A stretch of DNA of 64,000 nucleotides, taken from contig NC_084933.1 in NCBI RefSeq assembly GCF_958298935.1, forward strand, positions 26,250,334 through 26,314,333. The letters run 5' to 3'. The DNA is from Phragmites australis. Lineage: Eukaryota > Streptophyta > Magnoliopsida > Poales > Poaceae. Every line of letters begins with the position of its first letter. The stretch's first letter is position 1. Shown here piece after piece: positions 1 to 10,956 of the stretch. Below the pieces are notes generated by a model. It worked only from the letters and a program-made list of their open reading frames with translations. It was not told the DNA's origin and ran no database searches. The position numbers were made by a program, and so were the translations under genes.

Positions 1-655
1 TATGCGACGAGAGCTTTTGTAACTAAATCGGGCATTAAACTGCTGATCATGTAGGTCCCATGCCACGATTCCACGAATCCTACTCCGATCATCTGATGTG
101 GGCGTGACTTAGCATCGTTCTCGTGACAAGAGTCTAACAGTATGCCATCTGGTGACAACTTAGCAGTGCCATAAGCCACAATGATGGAATCGAAGACCAC
201 GCACTTCCAGTTGCCTCCTTTTTCGACGGATTCAGTACAGGATTGCACATTCAGTTATTCCTGTCCTACAGTTATTCTCGTGTCCATATCTGCACTTTTC
301 TCCCATTCCCTGTGCCCTGTATTCCGGTTTTCGTATCGCTAAAGGCAAAGAGGATATGCACGATGCAGAGACATGAGGGATCAGCCTTGGGCAGAGGGAA
401 CATTAGCCTGTTCTCGTTGGCATAATTATTTCAGGATCAGCTAGGTGCCCTGCAAATGATGGCGTCCAACTGTTGATGTGACATTATTGCTTGGTGCTCA
501 ATATACGGATGACACTTTTATCCTTCTGAAAACCGATAGGGATCGTATTACTCTGAAAAAAGATGAACATTGAGTAACGAAACTCTTCAAATTAATTATT
601 TAGAGAAGAGAATTTAAAACTCCATCATATAAACATGTGTATGCAAATTTTATAC
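1..655. other. No recognisable gene
   Basis: I see no coding signature here. The longest open frame (243-425) has no family resemblance. The 3' half becomes A/T-rich before the inverted LTR fragment that follows. Confidence 0.5.
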
Positions 656-699
656 TTTTAGTAATAAAAAAAATAACCTCACAAGTACTGAAATTTCAG

Positions 700-1575
700 C
701 TAAAAAACAAAAATAAAATAAAATCAGGAAACCGAAAAACTTACAAACTTACCAGTAAACCAATAGAGAAAAACTAGAATGAGGTGAATACAATAATACG
801 AGTAAATATAAACTTTATTGTAGCAGAGGTCAGCCCTATTTTAAATAGATTATAAACATTTTTCATCACAAAGTTCTTACCTAATATATAGGCTAAGCAC
901 TAATATTCCTCTCCTCTAAAACCCTACCTCTAAGCTCTCAAATGGTTGGTTCAAACTCTCTCATAGTCCTACCTCTTGATTTATAGACCTAGAAAACTTG
1001 ACCCATAAGTTTCATAGTTTTTTTTCTAAAATATTTATATCTTGTAATACACTCCTACCTATCATCGAGCGTATTTTTATCCATTTTCTTCTTTATTCAT
1101 CGGACGACCACAACGCCTTCACGATTTAGTATTGCCTCAACGCAAACTTTACGATGGTACCACGTACTCCTCCAGTTCTCACATGGTTTTGAGGCCAAAT
1201 CATGAAACTGCTTGCACGCTTCTCAAAATGTGACTTGCCGCCTTACTTACAACTTAAATAAGTGCTTTGATGTCGACATGTGTACTCTGTCATGCGATCC
1301 TGACCGTCGGCAAGTATCTCCTGCTCCCGATCTCTCAGGCTGCCTTGTCACTTGCATCGGTATCCCATTCGCTCGACTTTGTTAACACGCAGTTTCCATC
1401 CGCCTTCCATGCTTTGCTTAACCTCCACGTGTTCAACTAAGATCACCCTTGAATCCGTCCGGCCTCCTTGATTGTCCGGCACCAAGTACTCCGCTTGGCC
1501 CTAATATCCCCCCATCGACTGCCAAGTTGAATCCATCATCTGCACACCATGAGACAAGCAAACACATATCTCAAA
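700..1575 (-). repeat. Inverted LTR fragment, Sirevirus-type (Copia)
   Basis: The reverse complement of this segment matches 3930-4710 over nearly its full length, with indels. Shared blocks include the GCTTGTCTCATGGTGTGCAG box (about 1538-1562 here, 3942-3961 there), the stretch with GATGATAGGTAGGAGTGTA, and one with TTTTAGAGGAGA followed by TTAGCCTATATA. It is therefore an LTR piece of the same family as the LTR at 3340-4710, in the opposite orientation. Family assignment rests on the adjacent Copia integrase and on LTR motifs known from grass Sireviruses. Confidence 0.75.
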
Positions 1576-1679
1576 CTCTAATTCCGGTTAGTCCATAATC
1601 AAGCTCATGCAAAACCGAAGATCATCAAACCAAATAAATACCAATATCAATCACTCATCACAAGTAAATTAAGGCAAAC

Positions 1680-2480
1680 TAAGCTTTGGATGTGGTATAG
1701 GAGACTAGGGTACATAAGTTTTAATTTGCTTAATTGTTTGAGTGCCCTAGGCTTGATCTGAGGATTGACTAAGCTTAAGTTTGAGAAGAAACTTGTTTGT
1801 GCTCCTTGTCGGCATGGTAAGATGGTTGATAATCCTCACCCACCAGTTAATCTGGTGATGACTAAACGACCGGGAGAACTTCTCTATATGTTCACTATTG
1901 GTCCTTCCCGAGTTCGTTCGGTTAGTGAAAAGTAGTATGTATTTGTCATTATTGATGATTACTCTCACTACTCTTGGGTCTTTTTTTTGTGAGCAAGGAT
2001 GAAGTGTTCTCACTCTTTCGGATCTTGGCTTTGATATTATTCAAAGAACTTCCTGATGCATTGAAAGCAATTCGCAGTGATAATGATACTGAATTCAAGA
2101 ACTATCTCTTTGATACTTTCTATCTTGAGCACGACATTAAGCATCAATTTTTTGCTTCACGCATTCCTCAGTAGAATGGCATGGTTGCAAGAAAGAATTG
2201 CACCTTGGTGGAGATGGCTAGAACGATGCCCGATGACCATATGACTCTTAGGAAATTATGGGCAGAAGCCATGAGCACAACGTGCTACATCTCTAATCGA
2301 ATTTTCTTGCACTCAATCTTGAATTTGATGTCTTTATCAAATATTTAGCTCATGATAGAACCTTGTGGAAACATGCATTCCTTGTGTTGTAAAGACACTA
2401 CTTAACTGATATTGTGAAAAACTTGATAACTTGTACAGATTGAATTCTTTTAAGAAATCAATTCTTTTGTGCTAAAATAA
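1680..2480 (+). pseudogene. Ty1/Copia integrase fragment (degenerate)
   Basis: Pieces of a Copia polyprotein are readable on the plus strand: a gag-pre-integrase-like stretch (around 1690-1830), then integrase core sequence ending with KAIRSDNDTEFKN at about 2068-2106. That motif is the second catalytic Asp region of Copia integrases, normally RSDNGxEF. Several stop codons and frame changes interrupt it, for example near 1755 and 1935, so no functional protein is made. No protease or reverse transcriptase is recognisable. Its direction agrees with the LTR at 3340-4710, which would be its 3' LTR. Confidence 0.85.
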
Positions 2481-3338
2481 AATCTAATATTTATGTCTTG
2501 AACCATCAAGGTGTTTGCCATACACAGTCACGCGACACTTTGCTTGGATAAGAGGCAACTTGAGGATAATATGGAAACGACAGAAATTTACATAAATGTT
2601 AATTCTTTTTAATCATTTGATCAATCTAAGTCTTGGTTTCATATGTGAGCGTTTGCAAAGCCTTATATCCCGAATACTTGTTTGTCTAGTTTGAGATTGA
2701 AGTTAACTTGTTCTTAATGTTTGTATTGCCTCAGAATGAGTTGATGCTTATGTGATGGTCACTTTTAACATGATTCGGATATGTGAACTTAAATACACCA
2801 ATAATTCTTCAGTTTAGTTTGTACAGCTTCATGTTCTTGTGACATTATATCTTTTTGAGCCTTTTATGTGCTTGTGAGCTTCACATTCTACTTCCTATAA
2901 CCCTTTGATGTTTCTACCTTTTGCAAATGCTTTATGGTATACTTACGAAAGTACATTAGGTTTGCATGTTTATGTATTGCATAATGTTTTGTCCTTAATG
3001 TTTGCATTGCCAAAGGGGGAGACCATATGTACAAAGATGAGAATATGCATAAATATGCTTCAAAGGGGAGAAATGAGAAAATTTGCAACAAACCTCAAAG
3101 AAAAATAAAAAATATGCATTCATCAAGGGGGAGCTTTTGTTCTTGTGTTTTTGAGCTTTTATTGCTCTTTTGAGGTTTTGCATTGTCTTTGCCTCTCTTC
3201 GCCTTTTTGCAATCCTTCTTATGACAAGTGATGTGTTTTGCTCTTTCTTGAGGTTTTGATCACTTGGATGTGCTTCATATCTTCAAACCAAAATCTTTGT
3301 GTTTCGAGGATTATCAATGCACTCATCAAGGGAGAGAT
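2480..3338 (+). other. 3' internal region of the Copia element with repeated purine tracts
   Basis: AT-rich, apparently non-coding sequence between the pol remnant and the LTR. It carries several polypurine-tract-like runs: AAAGGGGGAGA near 3013, AAGGGGGAGC near 3125 and AAGGGAGAGATTG near 3328, the last directly before the LTR. Multiple polypurine tracts are, to my knowledge, a feature of Sireviruses. Confidence 0.55.
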
Positions 3339-3339
3339 T

Positions 3340-4710
3340 GATATACCAAGTTGAAATGAGCGTTGGTTTGAGTATGATGAGTCATTGACAGCTTTGGATT
3401 TAAAATGATTTTGGTTCGCATGAGCTTGTTTGTGCGTGATCTTGTTTATGGCTAATCAAAGTTTGAATTGGAGCAGACTATTTTAGAGTCTAGAAAAAAT
3501 ATCTCACCGGAACATCCGGTGTGTGGGTTCTTGACCACGTCGGGAAATCCGGTAGTACGGTGAAGTAAGCACCGGAGCATCTTCAGTGCCGAAGCAGAAA
3601 TAGGAGCAAACATTGGATAGTCCAGCGTTTCAATATGAGCGACATAGGATATCGCTGGACCTTTGTTGCAAGAGGTTGCAGAAGGGTGGTTCAGTGGATT
3701 TGCACATGACGGATTATCCGATGATAGGCATAAGATCACCAGAAGTTTTCATCAGACCTTTTCTTGCATATAGCAAAATTTTCTTGGAACAAATAATGCT
3801 ACACTCATCGGATGGTCCGGAGTTCAAAGTTCAAACATGCTGGATCATCTGGTATTTACATTTTTAGTACAATGTATTTTGAAATGAGGATTCGTAATTT
3901 TGGTTTTGAACTAACTTAGTTTGGAGCTGAAGAAATATGTTTGCTTGTCTCATGGTGTGCAGGTGATGGATGGAACTTGACGGTCGATGGCGGGATGATC
4001 AGAACTAAGCGGGAGGCTTGTTGCCAGACGATCAAGGAGGCCGGGTGAGTCAAGGTTGATCCTATCTGTATACGTAGAGGTTAAGCAAATCATAAAATAG
4101 GGGATAAACATGGCGTGTTGATAAAGTGAAACAAAGGTAAGCGACGACTAGTCACGCTTTGAGAAGTGTGCTAGAGTTTCACGGTTAGACTTCAAAATCG
4201 TAGGAAGAGTAGGTGGCACCATTGCGAAGCTTGCATCAAGGCGAATGTAAGTTGTAAAGGCGTTGCGGCCGTCCATTGAATAAAGAAGAAAATTGAGTAA
4301 AATACCATCGATGATAGGTAGGAGTGTACTATAAGAGAGTAATAGTTTAAAGAAAAACTAGAAAGCTTAGAAGTCAAATTTTCTAAGTCTATACATAGAG
4401 GGGTAGGGCTATAGGAAGACTTGAACCAACCACTTGAGTCCATTACACCACTCATTTTAGAGCCTAGTGCTAGAGTTTTAGAGGAGATGGAGATAAATAC
4501 TTAGCCTATATAATATATGAGAGTTTCTCAGAGAAAAATCTTTGTAAGCCACATAAAATAGGGATGACATTTTTGAGTAATGAAGTTTATATTTTTGCAT
4601 ATACTTGAATTTTCCTCCTTCTAGTGTCTCTATTGATTCTCTTTAAAGTTTGCAAGTTTTCTTTTTCGGTTGTGATTTTCTTGTTGACTTTCGTTTTTTT
4701 ATCTTTGAGC
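3340..4710 (+). repeat. Sirevirus-type 3' LTR (partial)
   Basis: Starts after the purine tract at about 3328-3340 (TGATATACC). It contains CACCGGAACATCCGGTG-like palindromic boxes at about 3508-3525 and further CCGGA/TCCGG boxes up to 3850. These resemble the repeated CACCGGA/TCCGGTG palindromes of grass Sirevirus LTRs. The second half matches the inverted fragment at 700-1575. The 3' edge is not sharply defined. Confidence 0.65.
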
Positions 4711-5110
4711 TACGATTTTTCAACTTTGGAAAGTTGTTTTTCTTGTTGATAAATACATAAACATTTGTATACTTATATATTTGAGAGGATCTTAAATTTT
4801 CTTGTCTCTAGATCATCAACTTGAAGAGTTATTTTTTTCGTGACTATCTTTTTACTTTGTTCTTCATTTAAGTTTCAAGTTTTATGCTTAAAGACACGTA
4901 GAATGATTTTGAATAGAGCATATGGTTCATATTTCATTTATAAAGTCATGTTGCATTGGAACTTTTGTTCTTGTTTTTTCTCTGTAAAGTTTATGTTTTC
5001 GTCTTCACGTTGTTGAGTAACGTTAGGTGAATAAAAAGTAAATTATTTTTTTTGCAAGATATTTATAAGACAACTATTTACTCTTTTAATCAGTCCTACG
5101 TCATAAATAC
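4711..5110. other. AT-rich spacer, nothing recognised
   Basis: T-rich sequence continuing from the LTR; no gene, terminal repeat or structured RNA seen. Confidence 0.4.
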
Positions 5111-5643
5111 ACGGCTTCTCAGGAAGGCAGGCTGCTAATACTTTGTTGAGTGGCAGGGATATTTTTGGTTTGTAACGTCTCGCGAGGGCGGAAATCTATT
5201 ATGGAAAGATTAATAAAAACACTGTAATTGTAAATGAAGATTAGTTGAAGTCTGAATAGTGCAGAGTTTATCGATAAAAAAGAGGGATTTAAATATAGGC
5301 TACTGTCCAACCATTTCATACCCTTCGACGTGCCATTCAGCACAAAGACAGAAAACAAAACCATAAAACTGAGTCAGTAGTATCGCCACAAAACAATATA
5401 CAACTGAGCAAGTAGAATATCTTTAAAATGATCAACGCACATGCGTGCATAATGCCTATATCCCAGCTGAACATTTTTTAAAAAAGGAATATCATTATCC
5501 AGTCCTTTGTATTTTGTATCATAAGATACATATAACCGTTCATTGTTACACCATCATGACACGCACCACACCACGAGACAATGAATAGTTATTTGAAAAC
5601 ATAATCATAGAAACTCTACTCTCGAGCTCAAATTTTACACTAA

Positions 5644-5945
5644 GGGTCTGTTTGTTTTAGATTATAAAAGCTGGATTGTGATCAAAATCTAAAAGCTGAA
5701 ACAAACAGCTGGATTGTAAAAGCTGGATTCTGATCACAATCCAAAATCTGAAATAAACAGCTGATTGGAAAAGCTGAATTGTTACAATCCAACACACAGA
5801 TTATAACAATCCAGCAATCTGCCTTCCACCAGATTGTAACAATCCACAATTCAGCTTTTTACAATTCGAATTTTACAATCCAACTTCTTACAATTCACAA
5901 TCTATAAACTATTTTTCACAATCTACAGCTGAAACAAACATAACC
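5644..5945. mobile_element. Tourist-like (PIF/Harbinger) MITE, 302 bp
   Basis: Begins GGGTCTGTTTGTTT (a G at 5644 plus GGTCTG) and ends AAACAAACATAACC, an imperfect inverted terminal repeat. It is flanked by TAA on both sides (5641-5643 and 5946-5948), the 3-bp target duplication expected of PIF/Harbinger elements. The interior is built of repeated AGCTGGATTGTGATC / ACAATCCAGC-type units. Duplicate copy 2 has the empty site (near 8600), confirming the insertion boundaries. Confidence 0.85.
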
Positions 5946-6094
5946 TAAACTTATCTCCGTAGTCTCGCGACGTCCCGTCGCTGTGTGGTGGCATCCCTCC
6001 TCAATGTACAAATATCTATATGACGATCGACCTGTCATGTCCGGCTTTTATGGCGAAAGACAGGATAATACTGAACCTCAGTCACCGCGGCGAG

Positions 6095-6353
6095 CGTGGC
6101 ACCAACTCTGGCCATCCCACGCCGTAGGCGACATCCGCGCGCGGGACAGCAGAAAGGTGGCCGCCTCGCCGCTGGCGACCCAGGCATCGATGCACGCGGC
6201 GTGGAACGCGTGTGGACAGCAACACAGCTCCACGACCTGGCACTCTCCCAGTTCCAGTCCGGCTAGGCAAATCGCGCAAACAGCTGCGCCCTTGTAGTCC
6301 TTTGCGCCCTTGTCTTTCCGCTGGCAGGGCAGCCTGCCTTCGCCTGAACCACC
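6095..6353 (-). pseudogene. RING-H2 pseudogene (truncated tandem duplicate)
   Basis: Duplicate of the 3' half of the RING-H2 gene at 8755-9240. The RING part is readable (CAICLAGLELGECQ, then the CPHAFHAACIDAW block), so six of eight zinc ligands remain. The last pair, CPLC in the intact copy, reads FLLS here, so both final cysteines are gone (around 6148-6159). The stop codon after RARM has become TCG, so the frame runs on. One extra A in the segment before the RING (about 6315-6319) shifts the frame. The 5' half and start codon are missing, with homology ending at about 6353. This is a dead copy, not a variant ligase. Confidence 0.88.
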
Positions 6354-7230
6354 AAACCACTAGCCCTAATCTTCATAATTTCTGCAACAATGGCATTCGA
6401 TTTTTTTAAGAAATACTTATCGGATATTATACCTATTGAGTCAAAATGTCCGTATGCTAGTGGAAAGAACGTTGTAGGCTTATAAAGTCATCGAAGTTCT
6501 CTGACATCTAAAGAGAAAGGTTCTTTATGTGCCGCAATATAAGTAAGATTCATTTTAGGGAAATATCAATATTGGCTCCCACCGTCGCTCTGTCAGGTAA
6601 TCACTTATGGCAAAACTACTTTAAATATAATTAAGATTTACTACTGAATATTTTGGTTTCCGTTGCAGTCTCCGTCACAACTATATGACTTCTTCTAGTT
6701 GCTAAATACATAGTAGTCATAAGTAATTGTGTTCCTCTTTTACACTCAGCACCGGACTGTTTGGTGACGTTTCTATGAAATAGAAGCTGATGAGAGGAGA
6801 GAGGCTACACGCAAAAGCATTCAGGAAGAACAATAGAATATGAGGGGGGCATAACCGCATGATAGCGGAGGCCCATAGGGTGGAGAGGAAAAGAAAGCAC
6901 GAGATGACATGTTGGGCACGTGAGGTAGGGTTGGAAGCAGCAAGGAAGGAAAAATATTCACGTCACACTCAGTTGATTAGATGGTGTAATCGTGTTGATT
7001 ACATTCCCTAAGGTGTGTTAGATTTAGAAACGGTACATAGATATGTTAGAATAATCGTGTACTATATATGCCATCGATATCGCAACTCTCATTAAAATCA
7101 CTATGGTCAACATTCCTTTTCTATGAATTCGGTATATCCAAAATATCTCATAAACATCTAATGACAACAGACACATCAATAATAAAGAATGGCGGTATAT
7201 GGATGACGCTTATTCTATCACAAACTAAAT
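6354..7230. other. Intergenic sequence, nothing recognised
   Basis: Unique-looking AT-rich DNA between the two duplicated segments. No open frame with family resemblance; purine-rich stretch at 6790-6960. Confidence 0.4.
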
Positions 7231-7233
7231 TGA

Positions 7234-7526
7234 GGGTCTGTTTGGTAGAGTTCTCTATGATTTAAATTTTTTACAGAGAGTATTTCTCTAGGAGAAGTGA
7301 TTCTGTAGTTGAAAGTAAATCTCTAGTGATTCTCTATAATAAACTATATGGAGAAAGTGATTTTGAGAAATGAATCAAGGAAAGCTGCTTCCCAGCTTCT
7401 AGTTCATTTCAGAGAATCACTCATGCGGATTCCACTCTGGAAGTTAAAAACTAAAAGCTGTTGTTTGGTAGAGCTTCTCCTAATTTCAACCGAGAAACTG
7501 CTCTAGAGGCTCTGCCAAATAGATCC
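7234..7526. mobile_element. Tourist-like MITE, 293 bp
   Basis: Terminal inverted repeats GGGTCTGTTTGGTAGAG at 7234-7251 and CTCTGCCAAATAGATCC at 7510-7526, flanked by TGA on both sides (7231-7233 and 7527-7529). It has the same terminal motif class as the element at 5644 but a different interior. It lies between the duplicated RING segments. Confidence 0.8.
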
Positions 7527-7777
7527 TGAGAGTGGATCGAAACCCTAATTTAGCAAGACATTGTTTATCCAACGAGCGACATTGTATTTTGTCCTTGTCA
7601 ACATTAAGGTGACGTCCACTAGCCCACTGACCTTCCGTGTCAGGTTAGCAACCAGCCTATCAAGTGTGGCTCGCTTGTTAATCGGACAACAGTAGTCTAT
7701 TCATACAAATTTTTAAAACAAGCATATAACTTTATAAATATTAAATTTGTTTTTAAAAAAAACCGTAAATCCCAGGC

Positions 7778-8978
7778 TTCTAAAGAAGACAGGCTGCTAA
7801 TATTTTGTTGAGTGGCACGTTATTTTTTGTTCAGTAACGTCCCGCGAGGGCCGAAATCTATTATGGGCAGATTAATACAAATACTATAATTGTAAATGAA
7901 GATTAGTTGAAGTCTGAACAGTACTAGTTTATGGATAAAAAAACAGGGATTTAAATATAGCCCACTGTCCAACCATTTCATACCCTTCGACGTGCCAGTC
8001 CATCCGAAGAAAAATGATGATTGATCGCTACGTCAAGCTAGCCTAATAAATTTAGCACAAAGACAGAAAGCAAAACCATAAAAGTGAGCAAGTAGTATCT
8101 CCGCAAAACAGCATACAACTGATCAACTAGCATATCTTAGAATGATCAACCTACATGCGTGAATACTACTGCTCCCTATGTAGACATATTTTTTTTTTGT
8201 CAATTTTTAAAGTTATATTTTAACTAAAGTTTTCTCATAAAATATATTATTTATAGCTATAAAACCTATATAGTGTTACATTATTTTGAATTATAAATCT
8301 AGTTATATAATTTTTATATATTAAATATTCTTATAATTTAATTCACTATTAATTAAAGTATACAAAATTTATTTTTTCTAAAATAAAATACACATACTAT
8401 TTTTAACAGAGGAAGTATATCTTAGCTGAACATATTTAGAAAATAAATATTATTATCTTAGCTTTTACATTATAAAATATATATAGCCGTCCATTATTAC
8501 ATTATTATGATTATAAGCCCACCCACGAGATAACAAATAGTCATTTAAAAATAAAAATCATAAAAATTCTACTCTCAAACACAAATTCTACTAGTAAACT
8601 TCTATCTGTATAGTCTCGACGTCCCGTCGCTATGTGGTGTCGTCCCTTCTAAATGTACAAATATCTATAGGTCATGTCCGCCTTTTATGGGGGTAAGAAA
8701 CAGCGTTTCACCGGGGCGAGCGTGGCACCAACTCTGGCCGTCCTACGCCGTAGGCTACATCCGCGCGCGGCACAGCGGGCAGGTGGCCGCCTCGCCGCTG
8801 GCGACCCAGGCATCGATGCACGCGACGTGGAACGCGTGTGGACAGTAGCACAGCTCCGCGACCTGGCACTCTCCCACTTCCAGTCCGGCCAGGCAAATCG
8901 CGCAAACGGCTGCACCCTCGTCGTCCTCTGCGCCCTTGTCTTCCACCGGCCTGGCAGCCTGCCGTCGCCTGTACCACG
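7778..8978. repeat. Segmental duplication, copy 2 (intact RING-H2 locus and its 3' flank)
   Basis: Direct repeat of 5111-6353. It contains the C-terminal half of the intact RING gene and its downstream region. It carries a Stowaway-like MITE (8169-8417) that copy 1 lacks, and lacks the Tourist-like MITE of copy 1. Confidence 0.9.
8169..8417. mobile_element. Stowaway-like MITE, about 250 bp
   Basis: Left end CTGCTCCCTATGTAGACA, right end ACAGAGGAAGTA. This is the CTCCCTCCGT.../...ACGGAGGGAG type of terminal repeat of grass Stowaway elements, bounded by TA. AT-rich interior. The corresponding site in duplicate copy 1 (5455-5465, GCCTATATCCCAGCTG) is empty, which fixes the insertion. Confidence 0.8.
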
Positions 8979-9240
8979 GAGCCGTGGGCGACCGCGTCCC
9001 GGTCGATGGCGAGCTGGGCGCCCATGACGTCGCCTCCAGGAAGCGCTCCACCGCAGCGGCTTCCACGTGCTCACCCCACGGCTCTCCAGGCAGCTGCGTC
9101 TCGCCTTGGCACGGCACGACGCCGAGGCGGTCCAGGAGCACCCTGGCGATGAAGCAAATGACGTCGAGGAGGTGGAGCAGAAGCAGGAGGTTTTGTCGCA
9201 GCGGGAGCTCGTAGCTGCGATCACAGCAGAGATGGGTCAT
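8755..9240 (-). CDS. RING-H2 zinc-finger protein, probable E3 ubiquitin ligase
   Basis: Single-exon gene, 161 residues from the ATG at 9240. The RING-H2 finger fills the C-terminus (residues 113-161): C113-x2-C116, C133-x-H135-x2-H138-x2-C141, C154-x2-C157, with the conserved Pro before the last Cys pair (CPLC) and the usual Trp (W145). Such fingers recruit E2 conjugases. A hydrophobic Leu-rich stretch near the N-terminus (about residues 18-36) could be a membrane anchor, as in ATL-type ligases. The frame stays open upstream to an ATG at 9405. I prefer 9240 because the extra 55 residues look unlike coding sequence and the hydrophobic segment follows the later Met closely. Substrate unknown. 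A decayed duplicate lies at 6095-6353. Confidence 0.87.
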   Translation of the reverse strand: MTHLCCDRSYELPLRQNLLLLLHLLDVICFIARVLLDRLGVVPCQGETQLPGEPWGEHVEAAAVERFLEATSWAPSSPSTGTRSPTAPWYRRRQAARPVEDKGAEDDEGAAVCAICLAGLEVGECQVAELCYCPHAFHVACIDAWVASGEAATCPLCRARM

Positions 9241-9674
9241 GGTAGTGGATTGGCAATGCTCAAGCTTCGTGGTACTGGGTGCGTGCATATCTTGCAATAG
9301 GCGTTTCTCTATAAATCGCAATTCGCAAGTCTGTTTGGTGCTATCGATCAATAGCGGAGGTTGTGAGTTGGCTATCAGTTGTACATTGGAGAGAAGAATC
9401 AACAATCACGTATCGTAGCCATGAAGTTGACATGATGGTATTTTTAACGTGGACTCGTTGCAGCTCCTGGACCACAGACGTCGTAGCAGTTGTCAACACC
9501 GGCGCTTAATGGAACCTGAATGATGGGGCCCAACTCCAACGGTGAAACACCGGGCTGGATCACAAGTTGGAGAGGATGGGAATTTCGGACGTCTGCCGAG
9601 CTTCTTACAATGCTAATAGTCAGTTAAGTATAATTTCACTAAGTTGGTTCCGATTCGAAGCACAACATTTTTTA

Positions 9675-10500
9675 AAGGAAAAAAAAATACAAAACTCCCT
9701 AAAAGTCACTTGGATTTTGACTTCCCTAAAAATTGTTTTGTTGCAAAAAAACCCCCAAGGTTTGGTTTTATTGCAAAAACACATCTAAGAATTCAAAAAA
9801 ATTTAAAAAAATCACAAAAAATTCTAAAAAAACTAGAGACAATTCTAAGACCTTTTGTGAAATTTGTTTTCAAAAATATTATCCTTTGCATCATATTTAA
9901 TGGAGAGGAAGTTTGAAAAAAAAGAAAAACGTGCAACTCATTTATTAATTCGAGTTAAATGCATAGTTAATTATTTACTAATCCAAAAATCATGAAACCA
10001 ATTTTTTTAGTCTTCTTACATGATCCTTCTATCTTCTAAAAATGCATGAAATCTTGAAATAGTTATTGTAACATGCAGGATTGAGTAAATGTGTTGCAGA
10101 TAGATTAATTCACAACTAATCCATAACACCCCCAAAATTAATGAAACCACTTTTATTAGTTTACTTAAACAATTATTTGTGTAGGAAAAATAATGGTAGA
10201 CATGACAAAGTTAAAATAACATGAGTTAATAAATGAGCTGCACATTTTTTTTCCAAACTTCCTCTCCATGAAATATGATACAAAGGATATTATTTTTGAA
10301 AACAAAATTCACAGAAGGTCTTAGAATTCTCTCTAGTTTTTTTAGAAATTTTTTATGATTTTTTTTTGAATTTTTGGGAGGTTTTTTTTAACAAAGTTAA
10401 ACTTTTAAGGGTTACAATAAAACAATTTTTGAAGGGAAATGTCAAAATCTAAATGACTTTTGGGGGAATTTTTGCATTTTCCCTTATTTTAATGAAATAT
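9675..10500. mobile_element. Foldback DNA element with about 290-bp inverted arms
   Basis: The left arm (9675-9965) and right arm (10205-10500) are inverted copies. Matching pairs include AAGACCTTTTGTGAA versus its complement near 10312, and ATGGAGAGGAAGTTTG versus CAAACTTCCTCTCCAT at about 10253. Outer ends read GGAAAA..CAAAA..CTCCC..AAAAGTCA on each side. Long arms and A-rich 9-bp flanks resembling each other suggest a non-autonomous Mutator-like element, but the class is uncertain. No transposase is present; the loop (9966-10204) is AT-rich. Confidence 0.75.
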
Positions 10501-10540
10501 CAGGAGACAACCTCCTCTTTGCTTTTTTTTTTTTGAATTT

Positions 10541-10956
10541 TGGACGTCAAAGAAGCCTAATCCACCGATACTGTTCTGACTACTGAAGTCCTAAGCCGCG
10601 GCCGTCTGGTACTCGGACATATGCTCCGCCGTCTGTAGCCCACACGGTCCACGAATAGCGCATATCACGGCCGCGCGCTTGGCTTCGTCAGGCCTCAGCC
10701 CTGAGGTGACGACCCACCAGCATGCGGACGGACTCATCCAGGGAGAACCAGACGAAAAGGCCGAGCCTGCTCCACGAGATGTTGTGGAGCGGACGGCCTT
10801 TCTTGGAGCCCCGAACCGCGCCAATGCTGGATTGCATTGGGTTGCCCTCGTACCTCTCCATACGGCCTACGTAAGGTCGTTTGTATCAAAGGTGGCCCGC
10901 TCGTATTATTCTCAGCTGGGCTATACTTGCGTCTTTGTTTTTATGCTTTACATTGG
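10541..10956. other. GC-rich segment, possible gene fragment, unidentified
   Basis: A GC-rich island (about 10595-10855) in AT-rich DNA, open on both strands (10591-10824 minus, 10679-10972 plus). The sharp composition change suggests a captured exon or old gene fragment. I do not recognise the product and no start, splice or stop signals make a convincing gene. It sits between two foldback elements. Confidence 0.3.

Larger units (their letters stand above)
5111..6353. repeat. Segmental duplication, copy 1 (RING-H2 locus and its 3' flank)
   Basis: Matches 7778-8978 in direct orientation, about 2.66 kb apart, starting at GGCAGGCTGCTAATA and ending within the RING gene. Matching blocks include TACCCTTCGACGTGCCA, AGCACAAAGACAGAAA and the whole RING-coding part. 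Copy 1 lacks about 50 bp present in copy 2 (near 8000-8055). It carries an extra MITE at 5644-5945. Confidence 0.9.

Noticed and set aside
8685..9224. 179-codon minus frame overlapping the RING gene
   Set aside because: Out-of-frame shadow of the RING-H2 gene; the RING motif is only in the frame ending at 8755.
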